DNA of 64,000 nt from Luteimonas colneyensis (GTDB lineage: Bacteria; Pseudomonadota; Gammaproteobacteria; Xanthomonadales; Xanthomonadaceae). Shown in pieces: positions 6,645 to 16,334 of the stretch. A model generated the notes under the pieces. The model worked only from the letters and a program-made list of their open reading frames with translations. It did not search any database and was not told where the DNA came from. Where the stretch lies: NCBI RefSeq assembly GCF_014836665.1, contig NZ_JACSQJ010000002.1:523443-587442 (forward strand), written 5' to 3'. The translations under genes and the position numbers were made by a program. Position 1 is the first letter of the stretch. Each line of letters opens with the position of its first letter.

Positions 6645-7478
6645 TCAGCGTTTGAGGGCGGCGGGCGGCACGTCGAGCTCCACCGACAGCGCCAGGTGGT
6701 CCGAGAACGCGGCCGGAAAGGCCTGCATGTCGCGGCAGCCGAGGCCGTCGCTCACCAGGATGTGGTCGATTGCCTTTTGCGGCTTCCAGCTCGGGAAGGT
6801 GTGCACCATGCACGCCGGCGGCTGCAGGCGGGTCTGGCGGAACAGGCTGGCCATCTCGGGGCGGTCGACGGTGCAGTTGAAGTCGCCCATCAGCACGGCG
6901 TGCGGGGTGTCGGCCAGCAGTTCGGCGATGAACGACAGCTGCGAAGCCCGCGACTGCGCGCCCAGCGACAGGTGGGCCACGGCGATGGTCAGGCCGTCGT
7001 CGCCCTCGCCGAACCTCGCCACCAGCACGCCGCGGCCGGAGATGCGGCCGGGCAGGGAGTGCACGGCGATGTCCAGCGGCTCGAACTTGCTCAGCAGGCC
7101 GTTGGCGCTGGAGGCGAACTGGCCCACGCGGCGGTTGGGCTGGTGGGTCCAGTAGTCGAAGCCGCCGCGTTCGGCCAGATAGTGGGTCTGGTTGGTGAAG
7201 CCGGAGCGCCAGCTGCCGGGATCGGCCTCCTGCAGGCCGACGATGTCGTGGCGGCCGGCCAGCTTGGCAATGGCGTCCAGCATGCCGCGCTTGTTGCCCA
7301 TCGGCAGCACGTGCGACCAGCTGCGGGTGGCGTAGTCGCTGTAGCGGCGGGTGCTCGAGCCGGCCTGGATGTTGGCGCTGAGCAGCTTCAGCCGCTGCGC
7401 GACGCCGTCGGCGCCGGCAGCGGGGTCGGGCGCGGCCGCGTCGGCCCGCGCCCGGATGCCGGGGTCAGAGGCTGCCAC
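6645..7478 (-). CDS. Endonuclease/exonuclease/phosphatase family protein
   Basis: A 277-residue EEP-fold hydrolase. Motifs: LLSANIQAG, GLQEADPGSW (metal-binding Glu), AVAHLSLGAQSR, LMGDFNC (catalytic Asp and Asn), and the C-terminal DHILVSD and SDHLALSVEL (catalytic His). The substrate could be nucleic acid, a phospholipid or an inositol phosphate; the sequence does not decide. No signal peptide. The GTG start overlaps the end of the upstream dsbA-like gene by 14 nt, suggesting translational coupling. Confidence 0.88.
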   Translation of the reverse strand: MAASDPGIRARADAAAPDPAAGADGVAQRLKLLSANIQAGSSTRRYSDYATRSWSHVLPMGNKRGMLDAIAKLAGRHDIVGLQEADPGSWRSGFTNQTHYLAERGGFDYWTHQPNRRVGQFASSANGLLSKFEPLDIAVHSLPGRISGRGVLVARFGEGDDGLTIAVAHLSLGAQSRASQLSFIAELLADTPHAVLMGDFNCTVDRPEMASLFRQTRLQPPACMVHTFPSWKPQKAIDHILVSDGLGCRDMQAFPAAFSDHLALSVELDVPPAALKR

Positions 7479-8325
7479 CGGCCTGGGTCGCGGCGCGCTC
7501 GCGCACGATCAGCTGGTCGGTGATGCGCAGGATATCCTCGAGGGTGCGGCCGCGCACGCGGTACTTGCCGTTGACGATCACGGTCGGGGTGGCGTCGATG
7601 CCGCTGCGCGCCATGAACTGCCGGGTGCGCGCGATCTGGGCCTTCACCGCGAAGCTGTCGATGGTGCCCTTGAGCTGGGCGGCGTTGGCGCCGTGCTTGG
7701 CCATGACGGCGATGATCTCGTCGGCGCTGGCGTTCGGGCGCAGGCTGCGCTCGATGTGCATGGCGTTGAACAGGGGGGTGTGCACGCGGTCGATCACGCC
7801 GTTGGCCTCGGCGGCGAAGAAGGCCGGGCCGAAGTTGTCCTGGTCGCTGAAGGCGGCCGGCAGCATGGTGAAGCGGACGTCGGACGGCAGGCGCTTCTTC
7901 CAGGCGCCGACCAGCGGGTCGAACGCCGCGCAGTGGCCGCAGGAATAGGCGAACACCTCGACCACTTCCACCTGGCCGTTGAGCGGGGCGAAGGGCTGGC
8001 CGCCGGGGATCTCGACGTAGTCGGTGCCGGGCACCAGGGCCGGGCCCTGGGCGGCGGCCTGCGTGGCGGCGGCGATCGCGGCTTCGTCGGCGGCGGGGTC
8101 GGCCGCGGCCGGAGCCGGGGCGCCCTCGGTGGCTTCGGCGGCCGGGGCCTCGCTGCCGTCGACGGCGGGCGCGGCGGTGTCGGCGGGCTCGTCGGCCACC
8201 GGGGCGGTGGCTTCGGCGGGGGCCGCCGGGGCCGGCGCGGCGTCGGGCGTCGCGGGCGTTTCGCCGCCGCCGCAGGCGACGAGCATCAGGCTCAGGAGCA
8301 GGGGGGCGAGGAGGCGCTTGGTCAT
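7465..8325 (-). CDS. DsbA-family thiol:disulfide oxidoreductase, lipoprotein with acidic linker
   Basis: A 286-residue protein. A lipobox signal (LMLVACGG) precedes a roughly 70-residue low-complexity stretch rich in Ala, Pro, Glu, Asp and Thr. A DsbA-like domain begins near residue 95, with the redox motif CGHC in VEVFAYSCGHCAAFDP and the cis-Pro region GIDATPTVIVNGKYRV. It should oxidise or shuffle disulfides in envelope proteins, tethered on a flexible arm. The ATG at 8325 is chosen over a GTG three codons earlier. A second dsbA lies 32 bp upstream on the same strand. Confidence 0.9.
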   Translation of the reverse strand: MTKRLLAPLLLSLMLVACGGGETPATPDAAPAPAAPAEATAPVADEPADTAAPAVDGSEAPAAEATEGAPAPAAADPAADEAAIAAATQAAAQGPALVPGTDYVEIPGGQPFAPLNGQVEVVEVFAYSCGHCAAFDPLVGAWKKRLPSDVRFTMLPAAFSDQDNFGPAFFAAEANGVIDRVHTPLFNAMHIERSLRPNASADEIIAVMAKHGANAAQLKGTIDSFAVKAQIARTRQFMARSGIDATPTVIVNGKYRVRGRTLEDILRITDQLIVRERAATQAGGSL

Positions 8326-8357
8326 GGTGTGCACTCGTTGTGTTGCGGATGCGGGAA

Positions 8358-9008
8358 TCAGCGGGTGCCGGCAGCGCGCTCGCGCGCGACCAGCAGGTCG
8401 GTAATGCGGAGCAGGTCGCCGTAGCTGCGGCCGATGACGCGGTAGCGGCCGTTCACGATCATCGTCGGCGTGGCCTCCACGCCCGACGCCATCATGAAGT
8501 CGCGCGCGGCTTCCATGCGTGCGTCGGTCTCCGGCGAACGCATCGCCGCGAGCACCTGCGCGCGGTCGAGGCCGAAGCCGGCGTACAGCGCGGCGTATTC
8601 GTCCACCGAGGCGCCGCGCGCCGGCAGCGACTGCTCGACGTGGATGGCGCGGAAGGTGGGTTCATGCGTCTTCGACAGCGCGCCCAGCGATTCCGCGGCG
8701 AAGTATGCGCGCGCGCCGACGTCGTTCTGCGTGAACGCGCCGGGCAGGTAGCGGAAGGCGACGTCGGCGGGCAGGTCGCGCTGCCAGCGGCCGACCATCG
8801 GCTGGAAGTCGTTGCAGGCGTGGCACCAGTAGGCGAACACCTCCACCACTTCGACCTTGCCGGGTTCGAACTTCAGCGGCTGTCCGCCGGGAATCACCAC
8901 GTAGTCGTGGCCCTCGACCAGGCCGTCGCCGGCGCGCGCGGCCGCGGGCAGCCACGCCAGGGCGGCGAAGGCGAGGACGAGCAGGGCGGTGGACAGTCGC
9001 TGGATCAT
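8358..9008 (-). CDS. dsbA: Thiol:disulfide interchange protein DsbA
   Basis: A 216-residue periplasmic protein with a cleavable signal (ending AAARA) and one DsbA domain. The redox motif is CHAC (VEVFAYWCHACNDFQP) and the cis-Pro loop is GVEATPTMIVNGRYRV. Compared with the downstream paralogue it has no lipobox and no acidic linker, so the two share fold but differ in anchoring. CHAC differs from the CPHC of E. coli DsbA, suggesting a different redox potential. The gene follows a probable terminator of the cytochrome c4 gene and so may have its own promoter. Confidence 0.92.
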   Translation of the reverse strand: MIQRLSTALLVLAFAALAWLPAAARAGDGLVEGHDYVVIPGGQPLKFEPGKVEVVEVFAYWCHACNDFQPMVGRWQRDLPADVAFRYLPGAFTQNDVGARAYFAAESLGALSKTHEPTFRAIHVEQSLPARGASVDEYAALYAGFGLDRAQVLAAMRSPETDARMEAARDFMMASGVEATPTMIVNGRYRVIGRSYGDLLRITDLLVARERAAGTR

Positions 9009-9025
9009 CGGCAGGGAGCCTCGAC

Positions 9026-9062
9026 GGAAACAAAAGCGCCGGCAGGGGAGCCTGGCCGGCGC
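9026..9062 (-). terminator. Intrinsic terminator after the cytochrome c4 gene
   Basis: On the minus strand an 8-bp perfect stem (GCGCCGGC/GCCGGCGC) with an 11-base loop is followed by TTTTGTTT. It stands 50 bp after the cytochrome c4 stop and just before the dsbA start. Confidence 0.65.
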
Positions 9063-9112
9063 TGCGGATCACGCATTGTGCAGGGCGCCGGTGGACGGCC
9101 GCCGGACCTGGG

Positions 9113-10078
9113 TCACGGGGCCTGCTGGACGTCCGTCGCCGGGGCGGTGGCGTCTTCGGCCGGGGCCGGCGCGGCGCCCTCGGTGCCTTCGGTGCCTTCC
9201 ACGGCGTCCGTCCCTTCGGCCGGCGCGGTGCCTTCGGCGGCGGCGTCGGCCGGCGCGGCCTCGGCGGCCGGCGCGGGGGCAGCCGCCGGCATCGCGGCGA
9301 TCGCGGCCAGGGTGGCGGCGTCGGGACGCTGGTGCAGGCCCTGCATGTAGCTCGACAGGGCGCCGATCTCTTCGTCGGTCAGCTGGCTGGCGATCGAGGC
9401 CATGATGTCGAACATGCCGGTGTCGCGCTCGGTGGTGGTGCCGGCGCGGTACTCCTGCAGGCGCCGCGCGGTGTACCAGGACTGCTGGCCGCCGACGAGC
9501 GGGTAGGCCGGGCCCGGGTTGCCACCGCCGCTGGGGCCGTGGCAGGCCATGCAGGCCGGGATGCCGCGTTCGAAATCGCCCTGGCGGAACAGCTGCTGGC
9601 CGATCTCGTAGAACTTCATGCCTTCGTAGCGGCCTTCGGCGACCAGGGTGTCGTCGGCGATGCCGGCCGACTTCGCCTGGGTGGCGAAGTGGGCGCCGAC
9701 GTCGCGCATGTCCTGCGCCGACAGCATCGAGGCGAAGGGCTGCATGATCGCGTTCGCGCGCTCGCCGCTCTTGAACAGCGCCAGCTGGCGGGCCAGGTAG
9801 GCCTCGCTCTGGCCGCCGATGTTCGGATAGATCTCGGGGATGGTGCTCTTGCCGTCCAGGCCGTGGCAGGCGGCGCAGGTGCCGGCCAGGGTGGCGCCGT
9901 TCTGGGCGTTGCCGGGCTTGGTCTTCGCCAGCTCGGCCAGCGCGTCGACGGACTCCAGCGGCAGGGTCTCGACCGGCTCGGCTTCCTCCAGCGGCGCGAC
10001 CGTGGTCTGGGCGAAGGCGACGGCGCCGACCGCGAAGGCGGCGAAACCGGCGAGGAGGTAGCTGCGGGCGTGACGCAT
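9113..10078 (-). CDS. Cytochrome c4, dihaem
   Basis: A 321-residue exported protein: signal peptide (about 1-23, ending AVAFA), an acidic spacer, then two class-I cytochrome domains with haem sites CAACH (68-72) and CMACH (176-180). Distal methionine candidates are in MQPFASMLS and IMASIASQL. Residues about 265-321 form an unusual Ala/Pro/Glu/Thr-rich tail. c4 cytochromes carry electrons from the bc1 complex to terminal oxidases in the periplasm. I place the start at MRHARSYLL, because upstream sequence in frame lacks signal features. Confidence 0.92.
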   Translation of the reverse strand: MRHARSYLLAGFAAFAVGAVAFAQTTVAPLEEAEPVETLPLESVDALAELAKTKPGNAQNGATLAGTCAACHGLDGKSTIPEIYPNIGGQSEAYLARQLALFKSGERANAIMQPFASMLSAQDMRDVGAHFATQAKSAGIADDTLVAEGRYEGMKFYEIGQQLFRQGDFERGIPACMACHGPSGGGNPGPAYPLVGGQQSWYTARRLQEYRAGTTTERDTGMFDIMASIASQLTDEEIGALSSYMQGLHQRPDAATLAAIAAMPAAAPAPAAEAAPADAAAEGTAPAEGTDAVEGTEGTEGAAPAPAEDATAPATDVQQAP

Positions 10079-10199
10079 CTGGCTGGACTCCGGGGATCGG
10101 GATACCGGGCAGACCCGGTCGCAAGGCCCGTCATTATCCGGCCCGGGCCTCGGGACGGTCAAACCCGCCTGCGGGAGCTTCCGTGCGATCCTGTGCGTC

Positions 10200-10814
10200 A
10201 TGGCCAATCCCCTTGCCCGCGCCCAGTACATGCTGGCGGCGCACACTCCCCGCCAGCTGCCGCCCGACGGCGGCTTCGAAGTCGCGTTCGCGGGTCGCTC
10301 CAACGCCGGAAAATCCAGCGCGCTCAACGCCCTGTGCCAGCAGAACGCCCTGGCGCGGGTGTCGAAGACGCCCGGCCGGACCCAGCAGCTGGTGTACTTC
10401 GAGCTGCCGCAGCACGAGAACCGGTTCCTGGTCGACCTGCCCGGCTACGGCTACGCCAAGGTGCCGCTGGACCTCAAGGCGCACTGGCAGGCCTTCCTCG
10501 ACAAGTACTTCCAGAACCGACAGGCCCTGCGCGGGCTGGTGGTGGTGATGGACATCCGCCATCCGCTGAAGGACTACGACCGCCACATGCTGGGCTATGC
10601 GGTGACGCGCGGCCTGCCGGCGCACGCGCTGCTGACCAAGGCCGACAAGCTGTCGCGCGGCGCCACCGCCGCTGCGGTGCAGGCGGTGAAGCGCGACCTG
10701 GCCAAGGACTATGGCGACACCGTGAGCGTGCAGGCGTTCTCGGGCGAGTCGAAGCTGGGCGTCGACCAGGCGCGCGGCGTGATCTGCAGCTGGCTGGAGA
10801 TCGCGCCGGACTGA
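10200..10814 (+). CDS. engB: Ribosome biogenesis GTP-binding protein EngB (YsxC/YihA)
   Basis: A 204-residue GTPase with the full motif set: P-loop GRSNAGKSS, switch region [16 protein letters not shown] (G3), TKADK (G4) and the C-terminal SAx-type [10 protein letters not shown]. It acts in assembly of the 50S ribosomal subunit and is usually essential. It is divergent from the cytochrome c4 gene across a 121-bp gap. No ATG closer to the conserved core is needed; length is normal for the family. Confidence 0.96.
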   Translation: MANPLARAQYMLAAHTPRQLPPDGGFEVAFAGRSNAGKSSALNALCQQNALARVSKTPGRTQQLVYFELPQHENRFLVDLPGYGYAKVPLDLKAHWQAFLDKYFQNRQALRGLVVVMDIRHPLKDYDRHMLGYAVTRGLPAHALLTKADKLSRGATAAAVQAVKRDLAKDYGDTVSVQAFSGESKLGVDQARGVICSWLEIAPD

Positions 10815-10830
10815 GTCCGCCGCGCCGCGC

Positions 10831-11520
10831 TCAGGCGGCGATGTCGAACATGCGGCCGATCAGGCCCGAGGCGAGCATGGCCGCCGCGCCCCAGAACACC
10901 ACGCGCATCGCGCCGCGCCAGACCGGTGCACCGCCCAGGCGCGCCGCGGTGGCACCGGTGAGCGACAGTCCCACCAGCGTCGCCACCGTGGTCACCGCCA
11001 CCACCTGCGCGTGCGGCGCCACCACCGCGCTGACGATCGGCAGCGCGGCCCCGGCCATGAACGCCAGCGCCGAGGCCCACGCCGCCTGCAGCGGTCGCGG
11101 CCGGCCGGCCTCGTGGAAGCCGAGTTCGTCGCGCGCGTGCGCGGCCAGCGCGTCGTGGGCGGTGAGCTGGCGGGCGACCTCCATCGCGAGCGCGGCGTCC
11201 AGCCCGCGCGCCTGGTAGATGCCGGCCAGCTCGGCGAGCTCCTCGGCGGGCTGCTCGGCCAGGGCCTTGCGTTCCTGGGCGAGGTCGGCGCGCTCGGTGT
11301 CGGCCTGCGATTGCACCGACACGTATTCGCCGGCGGCCATCGAGAACGCCCCGGCCACGGTGCCGGCCACGCCGCTGGCCAGGATCACGGTCGCGGAGGC
11401 GCCGGAGGCGGCCACGCCGACCACGAGGCCGGCGATCGAGACCACGCCGTCGTTGGCACCCAGCACGGCCGCGCGCAGCCAGCCGGTGCGCGCGCTGCGA
11501 TGGTGTTCGGGATGCTGCAT
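10831..11520 (-). CDS. VIT1/CCC1-type transporter
   Basis: A 229-residue membrane protein of the vacuolar iron transporter family, which moves iron or manganese out of the cytosol. It starts [26 protein letters not shown], the family signature of helix 1. A second helix contains [22 protein letters not shown] charged cytosolic segment (about 90-140) corresponds to the metal-binding hook region, and three more helices close the protein. The much longer open frame upstream is an artefact of GC-rich DNA. It converges on engB with a 16-bp gap. Confidence 0.9.
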   Translation of the reverse strand: MQHPEHHRSARTGWLRAAVLGANDGVVSIAGLVVGVAASGASATVILASGVAGTVAGAFSMAAGEYVSVQSQADTERADLAQERKALAEQPAEELAELAGIYQARGLDAALAMEVARQLTAHDALAAHARDELGFHEAGRPRPLQAAWASALAFMAGAALPIVSAVVAPHAQVVAVTTVATLVGLSLTGATAARLGGAPVWRGAMRVVFWGAAAMLASGLIGRMFDIAA

Positions 11521-11679
11521 GGCGTGCTCCCCTGGGCGTCGGCCGGGCCATTGTATGGAAAGCCGCGACGCTGCAACCCGGCGGCGTCGCCGGCCGCGGA
11601 GGACGCGCGGGATATAGTGGCGGCCTGCAGCGCCGGGACGCGACCGGTCGCCTTGCCCACACGCGTCGACGAGGCCCAC

Positions 11680-13044
11680 GTGTCCAGCCCCAGTACCAGT
11701 CCCGCCACCCCGATCCGCTCGCGCGACGAACTCGTCGCCCACATCGCGTCCGGCGCCAAGCCGCGCGCCGACTGGCGCATCGGCACCGAGCACGAGAAGT
11801 TCGGCTTCCGGCTCGACGACCTGCGTCCGCCGGAGTACGACGGCGAGCGCGGCATCGGCGTGCTGCTCGAAGGGCTCACCCGCTACGGCTGGGAGCCGGT
11901 GTCCGAGCATGGCCGCGTGGTCGCGCTCACCAAGGACGGGGCCTCGGTCACGCTCGAGCCGGCCGGCCAGCTCGAACTCTCCGGCGCGCCGCTGGAGACC
12001 ATCCACGACACCTGCCGCGAAGTCGGCAGCCACCTGTTCGAGCTCAAGACCATCGCCGACGACCTGCGCCTGGGCTTCCTGGGCATGGGCTTCCAGCCGA
12101 AGTGGGCGCGCGTGGACATGCCGTGGATGCCGAAGGACCGCTACCGGATCATGCGCGCCTACATGCCGAAGGTCGGCGGTCTCGGCCTCGACATGATGAC
12201 CCGCACCTGCACGGTGCAGGTCAACCTGGACTACGCCGACGAAGCCGACATGGCGAAGAAGTTCCGCGTGTCGCTGGCGCTGCAGCCGATCGCGACCGCG
12301 CTGTTCGCTGACTCGCCGTTCACCGAAGGCCGGCCCAACGGCTACCTCAGCTACCGCTCGCACATCTGGACCGACACCGATCGCGACCGCACCGGCATGC
12401 TCGACTTCGTGTTCGAGGATGGCTTCGGCTACGAGCGCTACGTCGACTACCTGCTCGACGTGCCGATGTACTTCAGCTACCGCGACGGCGTGTACCACGA
12501 CGCCAGCGGCCAGAGCTTCCGCGACTTCATGGACGGCCGCCTGCCGGCGCTGCCCGGCGCGCTGCCCACCATGACGGACTGGGCCGACCACATGACCACC
12601 GCCTTCCCCGAAGTGCGGATGAAGAAGTTCCTCGAGATGCGCGGCGCCGACGGCGGGCCCTGGAACCGCATCTGCGCGCTGCCGGCGTTCTGGGTCGGCC
12701 TGCTGTACGACGACGCCTCGCTGGATGCCGCCTGGGACCTGGTGAAGGACTTCACGCTCGCCGAGCGCCACGCGCTGCGCGACGGCGTGCCGAAGCAGGC
12801 GCTGAAGCTGCCCTTCCGCGGAGGCACAGTGCGCGACCTGGCGCTGCGCGCACTGGAGATCTCGGCCGCGGGCCTCGCCCGCCGCGACCGCCGCAACGAG
12901 CAGGACCAGGACGAGCGCCACTTCCTCGACCCGCTGATCGAGTTCGCGCAGTCCAACGAAACTCCCGCGGAGCGCAAGCTCGCGCTGTACCACGGCGAGT
13001 GGGGCGGGGACATCGACCGGGTGTTCCGCGAGTTCGCGTACTGA
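11680..13044 (+). CDS. gshA: Glutamate-cysteine ligase, plant/proteobacterial type
   Basis: A 454-residue enzyme of the GCS2-like class, catalysing the first step of glutathione synthesis (glutamate + cysteine + ATP). Landmarks: [13 protein letters not shown] near the N-terminus, [30 protein letters not shown], and [18 protein letters not shown]. Length matches the family's ~455. The start is a GTG (VSSPSTS) after CGAGG; no in-frame ATG is closer. It supplies the glutathione needed by the formaldehyde operon and glutaredoxin elsewhere in this window. Confidence 0.94.
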   Translation: MSSPSTSPATPIRSRDELVAHIASGAKPRADWRIGTEHEKFGFRLDDLRPPEYDGERGIGVLLEGLTRYGWEPVSEHGRVVALTKDGASVTLEPAGQLELSGAPLETIHDTCREVGSHLFELKTIADDLRLGFLGMGFQPKWARVDMPWMPKDRYRIMRAYMPKVGGLGLDMMTRTCTVQVNLDYADEADMAKKFRVSLALQPIATALFADSPFTEGRPNGYLSYRSHIWTDTDRDRTGMLDFVFEDGFGYERYVDYLLDVPMYFSYRDGVYHDASGQSFRDFMDGRLPALPGALPTMTDWADHMTTAFPEVRMKKFLEMRGADGGPWNRICALPAFWVGLLYDDASLDAAWDLVKDFTLAERHALRDGVPKQALKLPFRGGTVRDLALRALEISAAGLARRDRRNEQDQDERHFLDPLIEFAQSNETPAERKLALYHGEWGGDIDRVFREFAY

Positions 13045-13091
13045 TACCGGGCGCGGGACACCTGCGGGCGCGCGTAGGCTGAACAGCAGGA

Positions 13092-13110
13092 CGCCCCCGT
13101 CCAGGGGGCG
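13092..13110 (-). terminator. Candidate hairpin between convergent genes
   Basis: A 7-bp perfect stem (CGCCCCC/GGGGGCG) with a five-base loop lies between gshA and the small Gln-rich gene. There is no T-run on either side, so termination activity is uncertain. Confidence 0.35.
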
Positions 13111-13134
13111 CCGCGGTGGGGGCGGATCGATCCG

Positions 13135-13299
13135 TCAGCGGCGATCGTCGCGCGGGTTCCTGTCCTGGCGATGGCCTTCCTGGTCCTGCCGCTGCTGACC
13201 CTGCTGGCCTTGCTGGCCTTGCTGGCGACCCTGCTGGTCCTGCTGGCCGGGCGCCTGCTTGCCCTGCTGCTGCTTGTCGTTCTGCTGGTTGGTGGGCAT
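13135..13299 (-). CDS. Small glutamine-rich low-complexity protein
   Basis: A 54-residue, very hydrophilic product starting MPTNQQNDKQQQGK. Its middle consists of imperfect repeats of Q-Q-G and Q-G-Q, and it ends in the charged QDRNPRDDRR. The start has a good GGAG nine bases upstream (GTGGAGACAGCGAC then ATG), and a hairpin follows the stop. On the other strand the same bases read as a Leu-rich frame without a plausible start signal, so I favour this strand. Similar short Gln/Gly-rich proteins occur in xanthomonads; the role is unknown (a stress-related role is only a guess). The rest of 13045-13438 holds no other gene and includes the presumed ppc promoter. Confidence 0.6.
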   Translation of the reverse strand: MPTNQQNDKQQQGKQAPGQQDQQGRQQGQQGQQGQQRQDQEGHRQDRNPRDDRR

Positions 13300-13438
13300 G
13301 TCGCTGTCTCCACGTGTGTGCCGGGATCCGGCGCGCCCATCAGGCGCCTTCGGCCCGAAGCCAACCGTGAATTTTTCGGCAGGATTTTGCGCAGCCTTGC
13401 GCGGTTATTTCGGTGAATGCACGTTGTAGGCTGTCGCC

Positions 13439-16222
13439 ATGACGACCATCGACGCCGACACCACTCCGCTGCGCGAACAACTCGACTTCGCCGATACCGA
13501 TGCGCTGCTGCGCGACGACGTGCGCCGCCTCGGTGCGATGGTGGGCGACATGCTCGCCGAACAGGTGTCGCCGGCCCTGCTGCAGCAGGTGGAAGCGGTG
13601 CGACGCGCCGCGATCGCGCGGCGGGAGAACGCGGAACCGGTCGATGCGCTTGCGGCGGAGCTGGCCACGGTCACGCCGGAGAACGCCGACGCGCTGGTGC
13701 GCGCGTTCTCGGCCTGGTTCGGCGCGATCAACCTGGCCGAACGCGTGCACCGCATCCGCCGCCGCCGCGACCACCAGCGCAGCGACGAAGGTCCGCAGCC
13801 CGGTGGGCTCGAGGCGGTGCTCGCCGCGCTGCATGCCGATGGCGTATCGCTCGACGAGCTGCAGGCGCTGCTGCCGCGGCTGTGGGTGGAGCCGGTGTTC
13901 ACCGCGCATCCGACCGAGGCCGTGCGCCGCGCGCTGCTGGCCAAGGAGCGCGTGATCGTCGAACGCCTGGTGGCCGACATCGACCGCACGCGCACGCCCG
14001 ACGAGCGCCTCAGCGACGAGTCGCGCATCCGCCAGGCGCTGGCCACCACCTGGCAGACCTCGGAAGCGCCGCCGCTCAAGCCCACCGTCACCGACGAGGT
14101 CGACCACATCGGCCACTACCTGGGCGTGCTGTTCCGCGTGCTGCCGGCCTTCTACGAAGTGTTCGCCGATGCGGTCGAGCAGGCCTGGGGCGAGCGCATC
14201 GCGCTGCCCGACGTGCTGCGTTTCGGCACCTGGGTCGGCGGCGACATGGACGGCAATCCCAACGTCGGCGCGGCCACCATCGAAGCGGCGCTGGCCGCGC
14301 AGCGCGCGCAGGTGCTCGGGCAGTACCGCGACGAGCTGCGCGCGCTGGGCCAGGTGCTGACGCAGACGCGCGACCGCGCCGGCATCGACGCCGACGTGGA
14401 GGCGCGCCTGGCGCACTACCGCGACGCGATGCCCGGGGTCGCGGCACGGCTGCGCGCGCGCCAGGCGGACATGCCCTACCGGCAGCTGCTGGAGCTGATG
14501 TCGGCGCGCCTGGAGGCGACGGCGGCGGATCGGCGGCGGCCGGGCGCCGGCGACGGGTCCGGCAGCGCCACCGCCACCGCGGAAGCCTACGCCGGCGTGG
14601 AGGACTTCCTCGCCGACCTCGACCTCATCGACGCCAGCCTCGCGGCCCACCGCGGCGAGCACGCCGGCCGCTTCGCGCTGCGCCGGCTGCGGCGGCGGGT
14701 GACGAGCTTCGGCTTCCATCTCGCCGCGCTCGACCTGCGCCAGGACTCGGCCGCGCACGACGCCGCCCTGGGCGCGCTGCAGGGCGTGGACGACTGGGCC
14801 GCGCAGCCGCTGGCGCAGCGGCTCGACGTGCTGCATGCCCTGATCGCCGATCCGGCGCCCATGGACCCCGATGCACGGGCCGCGGCATCCGTGCTCGACG
14901 TGTTCCGCAAGGTCGCCTCGGCGCGCTTGCGCTACGGCGCCGCCGCCTTCGGTCCCTACATCGTCAGCATGAGCCGCAGCGCCGCCGATGCGCTGGCGGT
15001 GCTGGCGCTGGCGCGCATCGCCGGCTGCGTGGAGGGCGGTGCGGACGACGCGACGGGCGAGGTCCCGCTCGACGTCGCCCCGCTGTTCGAGACCGTCGAC
15101 GACCTCGACGCGGCCGCCGGCGTGATGCGCGCGCTGTTCGACGACCCGGTCTACCGCCGCCACGTGGCGGCGCGCGGCGACCGCCAGATCGTCATGCTCG
15201 GCTACTCCGACAGCGCCAAGGACAGCGGGCTCATGGCCTCGCGCTGGGCGCTGCAGCGTGCGCAGGTCGACCTGATGCGGCTGGCGCGCGAGGCCGGCGT
15301 GCGCCTGGTGTTCTTCCACGGTCGCGGCGGCTCGGTCAGCCGCGGCGGCGGCAAGACCGGACGCGCGATCATCGCCGCGCCGCGCGGCAGCGTCGACGGG
15401 CGCATGCGCGTGACCGAGCAGGGCGAGGTGATCCACCGGAAGTACGGCATCCGCGCGCTGGCGCTGCGCAACCTCGAGCAGATGACCGGTGCGGTGCTGC
15501 GCGCCAGCCTGCGGCCGCGCCCTGCCGAGCCCCGGGTGCGCGCATGGCGCGCGATCGCCGACGGCCTGGCCGCGGAGTCGCGCGCCTGCTACCGCGCGCT
15601 GGTGCACGACGATCCCGGCTTCGACGCCTACTTCCGCGCCGCCACGCCGGTCGACGTGATCGAACGCCTGCAGATCGGTTCGCGGCCCTCGCGCCGGCGC
15701 GACGGCGGCATCGCCAACCTGCGCGCGATCCCGTGGGTGTTCTCGTGGTCGCAAAACCGCTCCGGCCTGACCGGCTGGTACGGCGTCGGGCACGCGCTGG
15801 AGCGCGGCATCCAGGCGCATGGCCTCGACGCCATGGCGGAGATGGCGCGCGACTGGCCCTTCTTCGCGGCGATGCTCGACGACGTCGAGATGCTGCTGGC
15901 CAAGTCCGACCTCGCCATCTTCGAGCGCTACTCGCAGCTGGCCGGCGACGCGCACGCCGCGTTCTTCCCGCGCATCGCCGCCGAGTTCGCGCGCACGCGC
16001 GACGCCATCCTCGCGATCAAGGGCGAGGACGGGCTGCTGGCCAATGACTACCGCCTGCGCCTGTCGATCCGGCTGCGCAACCCCTACGTCGACCCGATCA
16101 GCCTGCTGCAGGTGGAGTTGCTGCGGCGCTGGCGCGAGGGCGGGCGCGAGGACGAGGGCCTGCTGCGGGCGCTGTTCGCCACGGTCAACGGGATCGCCGC
16201 GGGGATCCAGAACACCGGCTGA
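13439..16222 (+). CDS. ppc: Phosphoenolpyruvate carboxylase
   Basis: A 927-residue enzyme of normal length, converting PEP and bicarbonate to oxaloacetate to refill the TCA cycle. Signatures: VFTAHPTEAVRR (catalytic His), FGTWVGGDMDGNPNV, VMLGYSDSAKDSG, FFHGRGGSVSRGGG and WVFSWSQNR. The C-terminus ends MNGIAAGIQNTG-like (VNGIAAGIQNTG), as expected. It is monocistronic: the 112 bp to the GST gene contain no clear overlap or coupling. Confidence 0.97.
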   Translation: MTTIDADTTPLREQLDFADTDALLRDDVRRLGAMVGDMLAEQVSPALLQQVEAVRRAAIARRENAEPVDALAAELATVTPENADALVRAFSAWFGAINLAERVHRIRRRRDHQRSDEGPQPGGLEAVLAALHADGVSLDELQALLPRLWVEPVFTAHPTEAVRRALLAKERVIVERLVADIDRTRTPDERLSDESRIRQALATTWQTSEAPPLKPTVTDEVDHIGHYLGVLFRVLPAFYEVFADAVEQAWGERIALPDVLRFGTWVGGDMDGNPNVGAATIEAALAAQRAQVLGQYRDELRALGQVLTQTRDRAGIDADVEARLAHYRDAMPGVAARLRARQADMPYRQLLELMSARLEATAADRRRPGAGDGSGSATATAEAYAGVEDFLADLDLIDASLAAHRGEHAGRFALRRLRRRVTSFGFHLAALDLRQDSAAHDAALGALQGVDDWAAQPLAQRLDVLHALIADPAPMDPDARAAASVLDVFRKVASARLRYGAAAFGPYIVSMSRSAADALAVLALARIAGCVEGGADDATGEVPLDVAPLFETVDDLDAAAGVMRALFDDPVYRRHVAARGDRQIVMLGYSDSAKDSGLMASRWALQRAQVDLMRLAREAGVRLVFFHGRGGSVSRGGGKTGRAIIAAPRGSVDGRMRVTEQGEVIHRKYGIRALALRNLEQMTGAVLRASLRPRPAEPRVRAWRAIADGLAAESRACYRALVHDDPGFDAYFRAATPVDVIERLQIGSRPSRRRDGGIANLRAIPWVFSWSQNRSGLTGWYGVGHALERGIQAHGLDAMAEMARDWPFFAAMLDDVEMLLAKSDLAIFERYSQLAGDAHAAFFPRIAAEFARTRDAILAIKGEDGLLANDYRLRLSIRLRNPYVDPISLLQVELLRRWREGGREDEGLLRALFATVNGIAAGIQNTG

Positions 16223-16334
16223 GGCGGGCGGCGTGGCGGGTGCGTGCCGGGCGGGGGCGAACGGCCCCGGCTATCGCGCGACGCCGGCGCGCGGGAGTAC
16301 CGTGTCGGTCCCACACCACGCCGGGATGCCCGCC

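Noticed and set aside
13171..13416. Leu-rich 81-residue plus-strand frame, apparently a membrane protein
   Set aside because: It is the complement of the CAG-repeat tract of the Gln-rich gene, lacks a ribosome-binding site and runs into the ppc promoter.
13340..15955. 871-codon minus-strand frame opposite ppc
   Set aside because: Shadow of the PEP carboxylase gene; no recognisable protein features.
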